NCBI RefSeq assembly: GCF_009905255.1
Contig: NZ_CP047602.1
Location: forward strand, 248,001 to 312,000
Source: Thermoanaerobacterium aotearoense
GTDB lineage: Bacteria > Bacillota > Thermoanaerobacteria > Thermoanaerobacterales > Thermoanaerobacteraceae
Reading direction: 5' to 3'
DNA length: 64,000 bases
Below are positions 27,360 through 37,059 of the stretch, in pieces (positions within the stretch are counted from its first letter, which is position 1; each line of letters begins with the position of its first letter). Both the position numbers and the translations under genes were made by a program. The notes beneath the pieces were generated by a model, which worked only from the letters and a program-made list of their open reading frames with translations, had not been told where the DNA came from and did not search any database.

Positions 27360-29336
27360 GTGAAAAGCATAAGGATCAAGATTTTCTCATTGGTTACCCT
27401 GTTTATCGTCGTACCGCTTCTTATTACAGGCTATTTTTCTGTAAATGAAGCGCAGACAATTTTAAAAAGCAGAATAGACAAATCAAATCAAGCAGCACTT
27501 TCAGTGCTTGACAATTACATTGGAATGGTGAAGCAAAACGCAGAGATTTCACTTAACGATATTGCCAATTCCAGCGACCTTAAAAACTACATAAAAACCG
27601 GCGATTCAAGCAGTTTGTTGGATAAATTAAAAGGTGTAGAAGACAACAATTCGATCATATTGAACGCTTATTTTACAGCTAAAGACGGCAAGACCATCAT
27701 CTATCCTGTTCAAGATGTTAGCGGTGTAGATCTCACTAAAAGGCCTTGGTATCAAGCTGCTTTAGATGCAGGAGGTGCTATCGCTTCAACTGAACCTTAC
27801 AAGGATATCCTGTCTGGCAAACCTGAGATAACCATGTCAAAAGCCATATTTGATGAAAACCAAAACTTAGCAGGCGTTGTAGGAATAGACATAGACCTAT
27901 CGAAGCTTTCGGATGCCATAAGCAGTATAAAGATAGGAAATTCAGGATACTTTTATCTTATGACAAGTGATGGCACTGTCATATCGCATCCAGATAAAAC
28001 CATGATGTTTACAAAGATGACGAAGTACAGCTTTGGCAAACAGCTTTTGTCCCTTAATAATAAGACGATGGAGTACACTTTTAACAATCAGTTGAAGTTT
28101 GCCAGCGTCAAGAAGCTAAGCGAATTTGGATGGATCGGCGTCGTTTCTACGACTATTCAGGAGCTAAGTGTTGATACAAGCTCCATAAGGAATACGATGA
28201 TCACTGTAATGATTATCTGCCTCATATTTGGACTGCTGTTGGCTTTCGTATTTATTTCCACTTTGACAGGTGGCATCAGGAAAATATCAAAGACGATGGA
28301 GAAAGCGTCAAAAGGCGAGCTTGTGCTTAGCACTGATATAAAATCGAGAGATGAAGTAGGACTGCTTTCTAAGAGTTACAATGACATGATTGAAGGAATA
28401 CGGTCATTGGTCATAAAGATAAAAAATGTGGCTGAATCTGTAAACAACATTTCAAATAACATTGCATCGTCATCAGAGCAAGTTTCGTCGACGATGCAGG
28501 ATGTGGCCAGGGCAATAGAGCAGATAGCTGAAGGTTCATCGAATCAAGCTGAAAGCGCTCAAAGCAGCGCTAAAGCAACGTTGGAGCTTGGAAAGCTTAT
28601 AGATACGGCTATGAATGATTCCAACAATATTTTGGACGAAGTCACAAACATAAACATGATTTCTGAAAGCAGCAATGAAATAATTGAAAGCCTTTTAGCT
28701 AAGACGCAGCAAAGCATCGAATCTAACAACAAAGTAAGAGAATCTACCCTTTTCTTGAGAGATAAGTCAAACCAGATAGGAAAGATAGTTGATACAATAA
28801 GGCAGATAGCGGATCAGACCAATTTATTGTCTTTAAATGCAGCAATAGAAGCTGCAAGGGCTGGAGAGGCCGGAAAAGGCTTTGCAGTCGTTGCTGACGA
28901 AGTGAGAAAATTGGCTGATGAGTCAAGCATTGCGGCTAAAAGCATATCAGAGCTTATATCTGAGATACAAAATGATGTAAATGAAACGGTGGCAACGGTG
29001 GAAAATGCCAATAACATCGTCATGGAGCAAAGCAATTCAGTCAATAACACGAAAGAAATATTCGAAGGCATAATACAAGCCTTGAAGTTTGTGACAGACA
29101 TGATAAATAATCTGAACGACTCCTTAAAAGAGATAGAAGCCAATAAGAACAAGATCGTTGATGCTGTGCAGGATATAGCCGCTGTATCGGAGGAAACTGC
29201 GGCGTCTACCGAGGAGATTTCGGCATCATCACAAGAGCAGACAGCTATAATTGAGGAGCTTTCAAGTACGGCAAATGAGCTTAAAATGTATGCACAAGAG
29301 CTTATGGAATCGCTTAAGATGTTTAAAATAGAGTAA
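27360..29336 (+). CDS. Methyl-accepting chemotaxis protein with extracellular Cache domain
   Basis: A 658-residue receptor: membrane segment at about residues 7-27, extracellular dCache domain at about 30-270 (motifs [44 protein letters not shown]), second membrane segment at about 278-302, HAMP at about 303-355, and a signalling coiled coil to the end with the CheA/CheW-contact hairpin [20 protein letters not shown] and [19 protein letters not shown]. It begins with GTG after GAGGTG. The Cache ligand is not predictable. The flagellar promoter upstream fits a chemotaxis role. Confidence 0.93.
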   Translation: MKSIRIKIFSLVTLFIVVPLLITGYFSVNEAQTILKSRIDKSNQAALSVLDNYIGMVKQNAEISLNDIANSSDLKNYIKTGDSSSLLDKLKGVEDNNSIILNAYFTAKDGKTIIYPVQDVSGVDLTKRPWYQAALDAGGAIASTEPYKDILSGKPEITMSKAIFDENQNLAGVVGIDIDLSKLSDAISSIKIGNSGYFYLMTSDGTVISHPDKTMMFTKMTKYSFGKQLLSLNNKTMEYTFNNQLKFASVKKLSEFGWIGVVSTTIQELSVDTSSIRNTMITVMIICLIFGLLLAFVFISTLTGGIRKISKTMEKASKGELVLSTDIKSRDEVGLLSKSYNDMIEGIRSLVIKIKNVAESVNNISNNIASSSEQVSSTMQDVARAIEQIAEGSSNQAESAQSSAKATLELGKLIDTAMNDSNNILDEVTNINMISESSNEIIESLLAKTQQSIESNNKVRESTLFLRDKSNQIGKIVDTIRQIADQTNLLSLNAAIEAARAGEAGKGFAVVADEVRKLADESSIAAKSISELISEIQNDVNETVATVENANNIVMEQSNSVNNTKEIFEGIIQALKFVTDMINNLNDSLKEIEANKNKIVDAVQDIAAVSEETAASTEEISASSQEQTAIIEELSSTANELKMYAQELMESLKMFKIE

Positions 29337-29343
29337 GTATAAA

Positions 29344-29378
29344 AAAGAACAGGCATTAAATAGACCTGTTCTTTTTTT
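29344..29378. terminator. Bidirectional terminator between convergent genes
   Basis: AAAGAACAGG / CCTGTTCTTT with T on the right and A on the left, so it can serve both the chemoreceptor and the convergent glycosyltransferase gene. Confidence 0.88.
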
Positions 29379-30447
29379 ATAATAAGCTTTCTAAAAATGC
29401 TTTGTTTTGAAGCACCATAGGATTATTTGGATCGTACTTTCTCGCTTCTTCATTATGCATATATGATTTTTCTATGTCACCTAATCTATAATAGCATATG
29501 CACAACTGAATATGTGGAAGCCATGTTGAACATGCTATATTTACAAAGCCTTGATTAGGTTTTTCGACTTTTGTCGCAAGCTCATACCAGAAAATAGATT
29601 GTTTTATCTTGTTTTCCTGCAAAAATTTATAACCTAATCTGCAACAGAATTCAGGCCTTGGTACGTCGTACTCAAAAGATTTAAAAATCGCTTCATCTCT
29701 TTTATTTAAATCTCCTAAAGCTTCATAGCAGTCAGCAAGCTTTCCGAGAGAATACAGTATATCTTCCATCCATCCTTTCTTGGAGTCTATAAACATGTTG
29801 TAATATTGAATGGCCTCAGCATACCTTTTGTGTTCGGCCAATTCATTTGCATAGTAAAACATATCTCTTGGTGAAAAATCTTTTTTGCTTTCAATCATCT
29901 TTTCATAAATTTCAATGTTTCTATTGGGCGTATTTTTTATTTTACCATGCACAATTTGTATATCGCTATTGTAAATTTTTCCGTAGACATCAAGGTATTC
30001 ATGCACTGCGCCAATCCATTTAAAATCCTTCGTCCTTTTAACAAGGCGATTTCTAATGCTTATGAAAGATGGACTGCCATTTGATGTTTTAGTCAATACG
30101 TATTTCATCGTCACTGAGTCAATAGATGTGTCGAAGTTGTCTTTAAGATTTATAAGTTTCTCTAAATCGTCTGGCTCCATATAATCATCTGCATCAAGCC
30201 ATAATATATAATCCATTGTTGCTTTGCTAAATGAAAAATTTCTTGCTGCGCTAAAATCGTCTATCCACTTAAAATCAAATATTTTATCAGTATATTTCTT
30301 TGCAATGTTTTTTGTTAAGTCGGTAGAGCCCGTATCAACTATGACTATTTCATCTACAGCATCTTTTATGGATGTTAAGCATCTATCCAATGTTAGTTCT
30401 TCATTTTTTACTATCATGCACAGACTTATAGTTATACTCTGGCACAT
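29377..30447 (-). CDS. Family 2 glycosyltransferase with TPR-like C-terminus
   Basis: A 356-residue cytosolic enzyme. GT-A domain in about residues 1-210: SLCMIVKNEELTLDRCL, VDTGSTD (nucleotide-sugar binding) and the metal-binding DADDYMEPDDL. The rest is helical with TPR-like pairs (YYNMFIDSKKGW, CYYRLGDIEKSY). Such SunS-like enzymes often glycosylate proteins. It lies 74 bases downstream of, and in line with, the collagen-like gene rich in Thr, which is a plausible acceptor (inference). AGGAGG precedes the ATG on the minus strand. Confidence 0.87.
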   Translation of the reverse strand: MCQSITISLCMIVKNEELTLDRCLTSIKDAVDEIVIVDTGSTDLTKNIAKKYTDKIFDFKWIDDFSAARNFSFSKATMDYILWLDADDYMEPDDLEKLINLKDNFDTSIDSVTMKYVLTKTSNGSPSFISIRNRLVKRTKDFKWIGAVHEYLDVYGKIYNSDIQIVHGKIKNTPNRNIEIYEKMIESKKDFSPRDMFYYANELAEHKRYAEAIQYYNMFIDSKKGWMEDILYSLGKLADCYEALGDLNKRDEAIFKSFEYDVPRPEFCCRLGYKFLQENKIKQSIFWYELATKVEKPNQGFVNIACSTWLPHIQLCICYYRLGDIEKSYMHNEEARKYDPNNPMVLQNKAFLESLL

Positions 30448-30476
30448 AGATATCCTCCTATTAATTCAAATAAATT

Positions 30477-30512
30477 ACATCTAAGGGCTGGCAAAACCAA
30501 ACCCTTAGATGT
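30477..30512 (-). terminator. Hairpin between the collagen-like and glycosyltransferase genes
   Basis: ACATCTAAGGG / CCCTTAGATGT, an 11-bp perfect stem with a weak T-run on the minus strand (AATTTATTTG). It is probably a partial terminator that lowers glycosyltransferase expression. Confidence 0.6.
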
Positions 30513-30521
30513 TTCTTAATA

Positions 30522-31724
30522 TCAGTCAAGCTTTAGCAATGTGATAGAAGCATTTACGACACCAGAAGCCAAAGTCAAGGCGACGCCTGTATTTCTCAAA
30601 GTCAATACGTCTCCAGCGGATACTGTTATTATAGCTTCACCTACTAATTCTGTTGCGTTGATGATAGTGGAGTACTGCGTTTGTGATAATGGAGTTCCGT
30701 TTAATGTCAACACCATCGAATTCAAAACAGCTACTGAAGCTGTCGTAGTATAGCCAATTCGATAGGTTCCACCGATATCAAATGTTATAGGTGCAGTTCC
30801 TGTTGTGTGGGAGATGCCTACTAATGGTCCATTGCTGTCAAATGTTACATCTCCACCAAGAATGACGGTGTTACCAGTTGTGTTGTAAATATATCCGTAA
30901 GCTGCTATTCCTGCGCCAGTTGGGCCAGTCGGGCCAGTAGGACCAGTAGGACCAGTTGGGCCAGTCGGACCAGTCGGGCCAGTTGGGCCAGTTGGGCCAG
31001 TCGGGCCAGTAGGGCCAGTAGGGCCAGTAGGGCCAGTAGGGCCAGTAGGACCAGTCGGACCAGTTGGGCCAGTCGGACCAGTCGGGCCAGTTGGGCCAGT
31101 TGGGCCAGTTGGGCCAGTCGGGCCAGTAGGGCCAGTCGGGCCAGTAGGACCAGTTGGACCAGTCGGACCAGTTGGACATACAGGACATGGTTCATAAGTT
31201 ATTTCCAGATATGGTTTATTTACATTGTTGGTTGATTCATATCCTATTATAGTGTCAACTACATTTTCTATTCCTCTTATTGTTATGCCAAAGTTTAAAG
31301 ATGGTGTTAGAACCCATTTATACGCTAAATTTGTTATATCAATTCCTATATAACTTCCTACCATGCTGTCTGTAACAGTAAAACTATAAGGGGTGATGAC
31401 AGTAAATGGAGCTGTATTCCAAGTTACTGTTGATTGGCTAAAGTCATTGAGGTTTTCATAGATTGTAATATTCTGTGGATACAGTATGCTATCAGGCATA
31501 TCTTTTCTGTTTACATAAAGATACAGTTTAGCATCTGTCATTACATTTCCAGACGGTATAGCTCCCGATAAATCAAATTTTAATAGAGTTCTGTAAGCAT
31601 CTGGCATATTTCCAAACCTTAAATATTCACCGGTAAATAGCGAAATAGAATTGCCGAAGTTTTGGGTAGGAAAGTACTGTGATATATAAGCATCATCAGT
31701 AGGGTTAATTTGAATAGTTGGCAA
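30522..31724 (-). CDS. Collagen-like GPT-repeat protein with DNRLRE and BclA-type C-terminal domains
   Basis: A 400-residue protein in three parts. Numbered from the GTG at 31733: residues about 4-182 form a DNRLRE beta-sandwich ([34 protein letters not shown]), 189-272 are 28 unbroken Gly-Pro-Thr triplets able to form a collagen triple helix, and about 273-403 form a compact beta domain like the C-terminal trimerisation domain of exosporium BclA ([26 protein letters not shown]). No signal peptide is seen, as for exosporium proteins. GAGGTGG six bases upstream favours a TTG start at 31724 over that GTG, which lies inside the ribosome site. Confidence 0.85.
   Translation of the reverse strand: MPTIQINPTDDAYISQYFPTQNFGNSISLFTGEYLRFGNMPDAYRTLLKFDLSGAIPSGNVMTDAKLYLYVNRKDMPDSILYPQNITIYENLNDFSQSTVTWNTAPFTVITPYSFTVTDSMVGSYIGIDITNLAYKWVLTPSLNFGITIRGIENVVDTIIGYESTNNVNKPYLEITYEPCPVCPTGPTGPTGPTGPTGPTGPTGPTGPTGPTGPTGPTGPTGPTGPTGPTGPTGPTGPTGPTGPTGPTGPTGPTGPTGPTGPTGPTGPTGAGIAAYGYIYNTTGNTVILGGDVTFDSNGPLVGISHTTGTAPITFDIGGTYRIGYTTTASVAVLNSMVLTLNGTPLSQTQYSTIINATELVGEAIITVSAGDVLTLRNTGVALTLASGVVNASITLLKLD
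30916..31172. repeat. 9-bp tandem repeat encoding Gly-Pro-Thr
   Basis: Twenty-nine in-register CCAGT cores at exact 9-base spacing. Only the third codon positions vary (GGG/GGA, AGT followed by C, T or A). Such near-identical repeats are prone to change in number. Confidence 0.95.
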
Positions 31725-31748
31725 AACAACCACCTCGTTTGGAATATT

Positions 31749-31778
31749 TAGAGCACGATTAAATATGATCGTGTTCTA
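31749..31778 (-). promoter_or_regulatory. Leader hairpin of the collagen-like gene
   Basis: TAGAGCACGAT / ATCGTGTTCTA (10 of 11 pairs) lies between the likely promoter and the ribosome site. It may stabilise the mRNA 5' end. Confidence 0.45.
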
Positions 31779-31782
31779 AAAC

Positions 31783-31810
31783 TAATATATGAAGTAGTAT
31801 ATTAATTGTT
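31783..31810 (-). promoter_or_regulatory. Sigma-K-like promoter of the collagen-like gene
   Basis: On the minus strand, AACA (31807-31810) and CATATATTA (31783-31791), 15 bases apart; the -10 box fits CATAnnnTA fully. This suggests late mother-cell expression, as for spore surface proteins. Confidence 0.45.
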
Positions 31811-31910
31811 ACATATCAAGCGGTATCATAGCATACCATCAAAATATGTTTTTCAAAAAACCAGTGGTATAATTATCTCAAAAGAAACATTAAAAAGAGG
31901 GTGTGATTTT

Positions 31911-33080
31911 ATGAACAATTTTGATTTTGTTTGTCCGACAAAGATCATCTTTGGCAGAGGGACTGAAAATAGAGTAGGTGAAGAGACAAAAAAATATTCA
32001 AAAAAGGTATTGTTTGTTTACGGCAGTGGTAGCATAAAAAAGACAGGTCTTTACGACAAAGTCGTAAAATCGCTAAAAGGCAATGGTGTTGATTACATAG
32101 AATTATCAGGTGTTAAACCAAATCCAAGGCTTAGCTTGGTTTATGAAGGAATAAAGATTTGCAAGGAAAATGGCATTGACTTCATATTGGCCGTAGGTGG
32201 GGGTAGCGCGATAGACACTGCAAAGGCTATCGCTGTTGGTGCGCTTTATGATGGTGATGTGTGGGATTTCTTTGTAGGCAAAGCTGAGATTGAAAGGGCA
32301 TTACCAGTAGGTGTAATACTGACATTGGCTGCAACAGGAAGTGAAGCCAGCGATAGCGCTGTCATAACAAATGAAGATGGATGGTACAAGAAGGGCATAC
32401 ACTCTGATCTTATAAGGCCTCAGTTTGCCATCATGAATCCAGAGCTTTTGTTTACACTTCCTCAGTATCAGACGGCTGCAGGTGCAGCGGATATAATGGC
32501 TCACATAATGGAAAGGTACTTTACAAACGTCAGGAGTGTAGATCTTACGGATAGGCTTTGCGAAGCAACGCTTAAGACCATGATAAACAATGTTCCAAGG
32601 CTTATTGAAAATCCTGAGGATTATGATGTGAGAGCTGAAGTGATGTGGGCAGGTACTATTGCACATAATGGACTTTTGGATACGGGAAGAATCGGCGATT
32701 GGGCATCACATAGGATTGAACATGAGTTAAGTGCAATCTACGACATAGCACACGGCGCAGGACTTGCCGTAATATTCCCAGCGTGGATGAAATACGTGTA
32801 TAAACACGACTTGGATAGATTTGTCCAGTTTGCCGTTAAAGTTTGGGATGTAGATTTGACATTTACCGACAGAGAAGCGATAGCGTTGGAAGGCATAAAA
32901 AGACTTGAGGATTTCTTTAGAAACATTGGCCTTCCTGTGACACTGAGGGAGGCTAATATACCTTACGACAGGTTTGAAGAAATGGCAGACAAATGCACGT
33001 CAAATGGGACAGCAACCGTAGGACAATTTGTTAAACTTACGAAAGAAGACATAATAAATATATACAATCTTGCAAAATAA
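31911..33080 (+). CDS. Iron-containing alcohol dehydrogenase, butanol dehydrogenase type
   Basis: A 389-residue group III alcohol dehydrogenase of the BdhA/YqhD branch that reduces aldehydes to alcohols with NAD(P)H. The coenzyme-binding GGGSAIDTAKAIAVGA is clear. Metal ligands are Asp and His in GAADIMAHIMERYF and two His in the HxxxxxxDIAHGAGLA region. The ATG at 31911 follows AAAGAGGGTG; an upstream extension in frame has no family similarity. It stands alone with a strong terminator, and its role is probably fermentative. Confidence 0.9.
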   Translation: MNNFDFVCPTKIIFGRGTENRVGEETKKYSKKVLFVYGSGSIKKTGLYDKVVKSLKGNGVDYIELSGVKPNPRLSLVYEGIKICKENGIDFILAVGGGSAIDTAKAIAVGALYDGDVWDFFVGKAEIERALPVGVILTLAATGSEASDSAVITNEDGWYKKGIHSDLIRPQFAIMNPELLFTLPQYQTAAGAADIMAHIMERYFTNVRSVDLTDRLCEATLKTMINNVPRLIENPEDYDVRAEVMWAGTIAHNGLLDTGRIGDWASHRIEHELSAIYDIAHGAGLAVIFPAWMKYVYKHDLDRFVQFAVKVWDVDLTFTDREAIALEGIKRLEDFFRNIGLPVTLREANIPYDRFEEMADKCTSNGTATVGQFVKLTKEDIINIYNLAK

Positions 33081-33093
33081 CACAATATATGTA

Positions 33094-33144
33094 AAATATA
33101 TCCTGATTATGCTACAAAAATAGCCAATCAGGATATATTTTTTT
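33094..33144 (+). terminator. Terminator after the alcohol dehydrogenase gene
   Basis: AAATATATCCTGATT / AATCAGGATATATTT, a perfect 15-bp stem merging into a T-run. Confidence 0.92.
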
Positions 33145-33241
33145 ATATATTTGCGATTTTTTTAATAAAATATTAATAATTTTCTTGTATAATAGAATAT
33201 GTGTAAAATTATAAGGTATTAAAATGGGAGAGAGAAATTGT

Positions 33242-34195
33242 ATGAAAAAAATAATAGCTTATGTAATATTTCAAGTATTTTTGGCTGTAATAGTGATACC
33301 AATGTCGATATTTTACGGGCCATTTACAAATATCAGAAATACTTTGGTAGCGACAGCTATGACTACATTCAGCCATAAGTACATTGCCACGTTATTTTTG
33401 CCACAAAGCAAAATTGACGCTATAATGAAGGAAATGACAAGTATATCTACAGACAGCAGCAAAAGTAGTCTATTGAATTTCAAAAACAATCACGATACGA
33501 CGATTGAAGTGAATGACATAAGCAGCAGCAGATTTAAAGGAAAGGTGATTTTAATCCACGACCCTACGAGAGTTGAAGTAGGCATATCAAGTAAGCTTCC
33601 TAAAGAAGGAGAAACGGTCAGCGAGATAGCTAAGGAAAATGGGGCTATAGCCGCTATAAACGCTGGCGGTTTTATTGGGTACGTTGATGGTGCATGGACC
33701 GGAAGTGGGGGTACTCCAGGCGGAATAATCATACACAATGGAAAGCTTATATACAACAATGCCTACAGTAAAGACGGGAAAATCGATCTTGCAGGGTTTA
33801 CAACAGATGGTAAGCTGTTGGTTGGCAAATACACTTTAGATGAGATAAAGAATTTAAACATAAAAGAAGCAGTAAGTTTTGGCCCTGCCCTCGTAGTCAA
33901 TGGAAAGCCTATGATTAAAAGTGGTGACGGTGGATGGGGTATTGCTCCAAGGACTGCAATAGGACAGAAAGCCGATGGCACAGTCATATTTTTAGTCATT
34001 GACGGAAGGGCAATATCCAGCGTTGGAGCCACATTAAAAGACGTGCAAAATATAATGCTTGATTACGGTGCTGTAAATGCTACAAATCTCGATGGGGGAT
34101 CATCTACGACAATGTACTACAAAGGAAAAGTCATAAACAATCCGTCAAATCCTTTAGGAGAGAGGATGGTTCCTACAATATTTTATGCAAAATAA
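33242..34195 (+). CDS. Phosphodiester glycosidase (NAGPA) family exported protein
   Basis: A 317-residue protein with an N-terminal membrane segment (about residues 1-25) and a NAGPA/phosphodiester-glycosidase domain from about residue 100: AAINAGGFIGYVDGAWTGSGGTPGG, IAPRTAIGQKADGTVIFLVID, NATNLDGGSSTTMYYKG. Relatives act on sugar phosphodiesters or other wall-associated glycans. The substrate is unknown. I take the ATG at 33242 after GGGAGAG; an in-frame ATG at 33224 overlaps that site. It is followed 12 bases later by a membrane-anchored partner gene. Confidence 0.83.
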   Translation: MKKIIAYVIFQVFLAVIVIPMSIFYGPFTNIRNTLVATAMTTFSHKYIATLFLPQSKIDAIMKEMTSISTDSSKSSLLNFKNNHDTTIEVNDISSSRFKGKVILIHDPTRVEVGISSKLPKEGETVSEIAKENGAIAAINAGGFIGYVDGAWTGSGGTPGGIIIHNGKLIYNNAYSKDGKIDLAGFTTDGKLLVGKYTLDEIKNLNIKEAVSFGPALVVNGKPMIKSGDGGWGIAPRTAIGQKADGTVIFLVIDGRAISSVGATLKDVQNIMLDYGAVNATNLDGGSSTTMYYKGKVINNPSNPLGERMVPTIFYAK

Positions 34196-34207
34196 GATGG
34201 AGGTATT

Positions 34208-35233
34208 ATGAAAGCTATAAGAAGAATTTTTACATGGATAGTGTTTCCATTGATAATAGAGATGGGAGTGCTTTTCTATATAAATAATGTGTATTTATCT
34301 ACCACAACTACGTTTCACATACAAAAAGTCAATACTGAGTCAGATACAAACACAATGCAGAAAACAATAAAAGTTACTGTGCCAAGCGACGGAGAAAGCG
34401 TTGAGGCTTCTTATGACGGAAGCTATGTTTCGTACCTTTTAAACCATCAGATAATAGTCGTTGATACTAAGACTCAAGGAATAAAGAAGGTAATTGCAGC
34501 CAGCAACTATATACAGTACTACACATGGCTTAATGACAGAAACAGGATCATATATTTTTATAAGACGTATAGCCATGGCAGTGAAGCGATACAGCTTGAA
34601 GCCTATGACCTTGATATAAACAACAAGATAAAGATAGACAAGCTTATATATGCTCCAAGAAACAGCCATATAGAAAATGTCACATTGTCGCCGCTTACAA
34701 ACATGATCTATATAAACGTGGTTGATGCCAATGGTTACAGCTATCTGTACCGTGTAGATATAATGGGACAGATTACAAATTTCAGGCTTCCAATTAAGAG
34801 AATTGCAAGAATGTATGAGCTTCAGAGGAAAGACGTGCTTTTGTACGAGTCATCAAATGGGATAATAAGGGTCATCAAAAATGGCAGTGGTTACACATTT
34901 TTAAGTGGCGGATTTTCGCTTATTGGCACTGACAGCAATGACAATGTGTACGTAGGCAAATTAGACAGCGACAATAAAGTTGTGGAAATATATTACGGAA
35001 CAATTGATAAAAGCTTCAAAAACTGGAGTCACATAAAGCTAAATCATGCAATTGATCCAACTCAGGTGTATATACTGCCTAAAGACAATGCCTTGACTGT
35101 CACTTTTGACGGCAAAGATTTGATTGACGTAAACACAGGTGAAACCATAACGGGAAGTGGCGATATATCAGGTGTCAACGCAAACTATATAATCTACAAA
35201 AAGGATAATGATGTGATATTGAAATTAGAATGA
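34208..35233 (+). CDS. Membrane-anchored protein of unknown function, propeller-like
   Basis: A 341-residue protein with one N-terminal membrane segment (about residues 8-28) and an extracellular part made of short repeating strands with WLNDRNRIIYFY, IENVTLSPLTNMIYINV and YLYRVDIMGQI patterns. These look like beta-propeller blades, but I recognise no named family. It lies 12 bases after the phosphodiester glycosidase gene and before the terminator, so the two probably work together at the cell surface. Confidence 0.6.
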   Translation: MKAIRRIFTWIVFPLIIEMGVLFYINNVYLSTTTTFHIQKVNTESDTNTMQKTIKVTVPSDGESVEASYDGSYVSYLLNHQIIVVDTKTQGIKKVIAASNYIQYYTWLNDRNRIIYFYKTYSHGSEAIQLEAYDLDINNKIKIDKLIYAPRNSHIENVTLSPLTNMIYINVVDANGYSYLYRVDIMGQITNFRLPIKRIARMYELQRKDVLLYESSNGIIRVIKNGSGYTFLSGGFSLIGTDSNDNVYVGKLDSDNKVVEIYYGTIDKSFKNWSHIKLNHAIDPTQVYILPKDNALTVTFDGKDLIDVNTGETITGSGDISGVNANYIIYKKDNDVILKLE

Positions 35234-35256
35234 TGCCGAATATTTCGGCATTTTTT
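35233..35256 (+). terminator. Terminator after the glycosidase/propeller pair
   Basis: ATGCCGAA / TTCGGCAT followed by a T-run. Confidence 0.85.
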
Positions 35257-35313
35257 GTTAATAAATATGTTAATTTGTGGTATAATAGATTAAAAGGTTA
35301 GGGAGGCTAAATG

Positions 35314-36036
35314 ATGGAAATGTTAAACATAAAAGAAAATTACAACTTTCTTGTGTGCGGAGATTCCATATCTAAAGGCGTGGTCCTCGACAAGATTAGA
35401 AACAAATATGTGGTTTTGAAGGATTCTTATGCAAATCTTCTAAATGGGTGCTTAAAAGGAACTGTTGAAAACATATCGAAGTTTGGCAGCACTATATTAA
35501 GAGGAAAAGACAGGCTTAAAAGAGAGCTAAACAAGGAAAAACCTGATATTGTGCTTTTAGAGTTTGGCGGAAATGATTGCGATTTTAATTGGGATGAGGT
35601 AGCTAAAGACCCTTACAAAGACCATCTGCCAAATACTGATTTCAATGTGTTTAAAGAGACATTAAGAGAACTCATAGATTCACTTAAAAATGCCAACATA
35701 GCTCCGGTTTTGCTTACGCTTCCTCCATTGGATGCAGACAGATACTTTAACTGGATTAGTAAAGGCAATAGAGAAATGGCAAAAAACATATTGACGTGGC
35801 TCGGAAGCGTCACGAAGATATACTGGTGGCAGGAAAGATACAATTCTGCCATATTGAGCATAGCATCAAGCACTGATACGAAGATAATAGATGTGAGAAG
35901 TGCGTTTTTAGATAGGCCTGATTACAGAAAGCTTTTATGTGAAGATGGAATACACCCAAACGAGGAAGGGCACAAGGCGATTGCAGATAGGATAAAAGAT
36001 TACGTCATGACATATTACGGCTTCCTTTTAAAATGA
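35314..36036 (+). CDS. SGNH/GDSL-type hydrolase
   Basis: A 240-residue SGNH hydrolase (esterase or acetylhydrolase). The block I motif is VCGDSISKG with the catalytic Ser, the GGNDCDF oxyanion Asn is in block III, and the DGIHPNEEGH catalytic Asp-His pair is in block V. No signal peptide is seen, so it is probably cytosolic. GGGAGG lies seven bases before the ATG chosen; the ATG three bases earlier is also possible. The acyl substrate is unknown. Confidence 0.85.
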   Translation: MEMLNIKENYNFLVCGDSISKGVVLDKIRNKYVVLKDSYANLLNGCLKGTVENISKFGSTILRGKDRLKRELNKEKPDIVLLEFGGNDCDFNWDEVAKDPYKDHLPNTDFNVFKETLRELIDSLKNANIAPVLLTLPPLDADRYFNWISKGNREMAKNILTWLGSVTKIYWWQERYNSAILSIASSTDTKIIDVRSAFLDRPDYRKLLCEDGIHPNEEGHKAIADRIKDYVMTYYGFLLK

Positions 36037-36042
36037 TACGGC

Positions 36043-36930
36043 TTATTTTGCTACAGAGGAATAAAGGAAATCTATAAACTTCTTGTGAAGATCTGATAGG
36101 TACTTGTCTTTGTGGTATATGATATTGAATTTTCTTTTAAATTTGATTTCGTTTATTTCTACCTTTTTAAGTTTTGAATTTTTTGATTCATCACTTAGGG
36201 CTAATCTTGATATTACAGAAACCCCTAAGTTTGCTTCGACTGCCTTCTTTATCGCTTCAATGCTGTTTAACTCCAACTTAATGTTGTATTCTATGTTATG
36301 AGATTTCATAGTGTTTTCAAACACTTCTCTTGTGCCGCTGCCAACTTCCCTCACTATAAAATCAGCTTTTGACAAATCATCCATCTGGATGATATTCTTT
36401 TTTGCCCAATGATGCTCTTTAGAGCATACAATGTACAGCTCATCGTCCAATAAATGCCTACTTTCGATGTAATTAGAGTGTATTGGACCTTCCACTACTC
36501 CAAGATCTATTTCACTATTAAGTATCATTTTTACTATTTCCGATGTATTGTTTATGCAGAAAGGCAATTCTATATTTTTGTGTCATTTCAAAAAATCTCC
36601 AATTAATTTAGGCAATAGGTACGTACCGACGGTTCTGCTGGCACCCAGCTTAAGCTTTCCTGCCTTGCTATCAGATATATCATGCAACGTGTTTTCAGTT
36701 TCAAGCAACAAGAGATTGATTTTTTTTCCATAGTCCCTTAAAATTTCACCTGCATGTGTCAATATAAGCTTTTTGCCTATCCTATCAAAAAGTTTCACCT
36801 TGTACTCTTCTTCCAGCTCGGAAATTGCCTGACTTATAGCTGGCTGTGTCATGTAAAGGTGCTTTGCAGCTTCAGACATGCTGCCGTACTCACATACAGA
36901 TAAAAATATATTCAATTCTCTGAAATTCAT
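36043..36930 (-). pseudogene. LysR-family regulator, interrupted by one in-frame TGA
   Basis: Full reading would give 295 residues, normal for LysR proteins. Residues 1-60 form the winged HTH (MNFRELNIFLSVCEYGSMSE, TQPAISQAISELEEEYKVKLF), the rest the effector domain (DLGVVEGPI, FIVREVGSGTREVFENTMKS). Codon 116 is TGA (36583-36585, complement TCA), in the same frame on both sides, so this is a nonsense change and not a frameshift; CGA (Arg) is the simplest ancestor. It is transcribed divergently from the oxidoreductase gene at 37060, which is also broken. GGTGG supports the start at 36930. Confidence 0.88.
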
Positions 36931-36944
36931 ATAAACCACCAACC

Positions 36945-36960
36945 ATAAGCAATGACTTAT
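36945..36960 (+). promoter_or_regulatory. LysR-type operator between the divergent genes
   Basis: ATAAG-CAATGA-CTTAT, a perfect dyad with a T-N11-A core, 15 bases upstream of the LysR start. Further CTTAT/ATAA half sites follow in the A+T-rich gap. Confidence 0.5.
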
Positions 36961-37059
36961 ATATTTTATAATATTATATTATTTTACTTATATAAAAACA
37001 AGCATTACAATAAGGTTTAGATGTAATGGCATTAAAAAGATAAAAGGAAGTGCATTGTC

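Noticed and set aside
30916-31172. CRISPR-like regular repeat
   Set aside because: The period is 9 bases with no spacers, and it is coding.
30871-31195. Long open frames on the minus strand rich in Trp/Pro or Leu/Ala across the GPT repeat
   Set aside because: They are alternate-register readings of the 9-bp repeat; the Gly-Pro-Thr frame is embedded in a protein with recognised domains on both sides.
36583-36585. Selenocysteine codon in the LysR gene
   Set aside because: LysR proteins have no Sec position there, and no clear insertion stem-loop is seen downstream. A nonsense change or sequence error is simpler.
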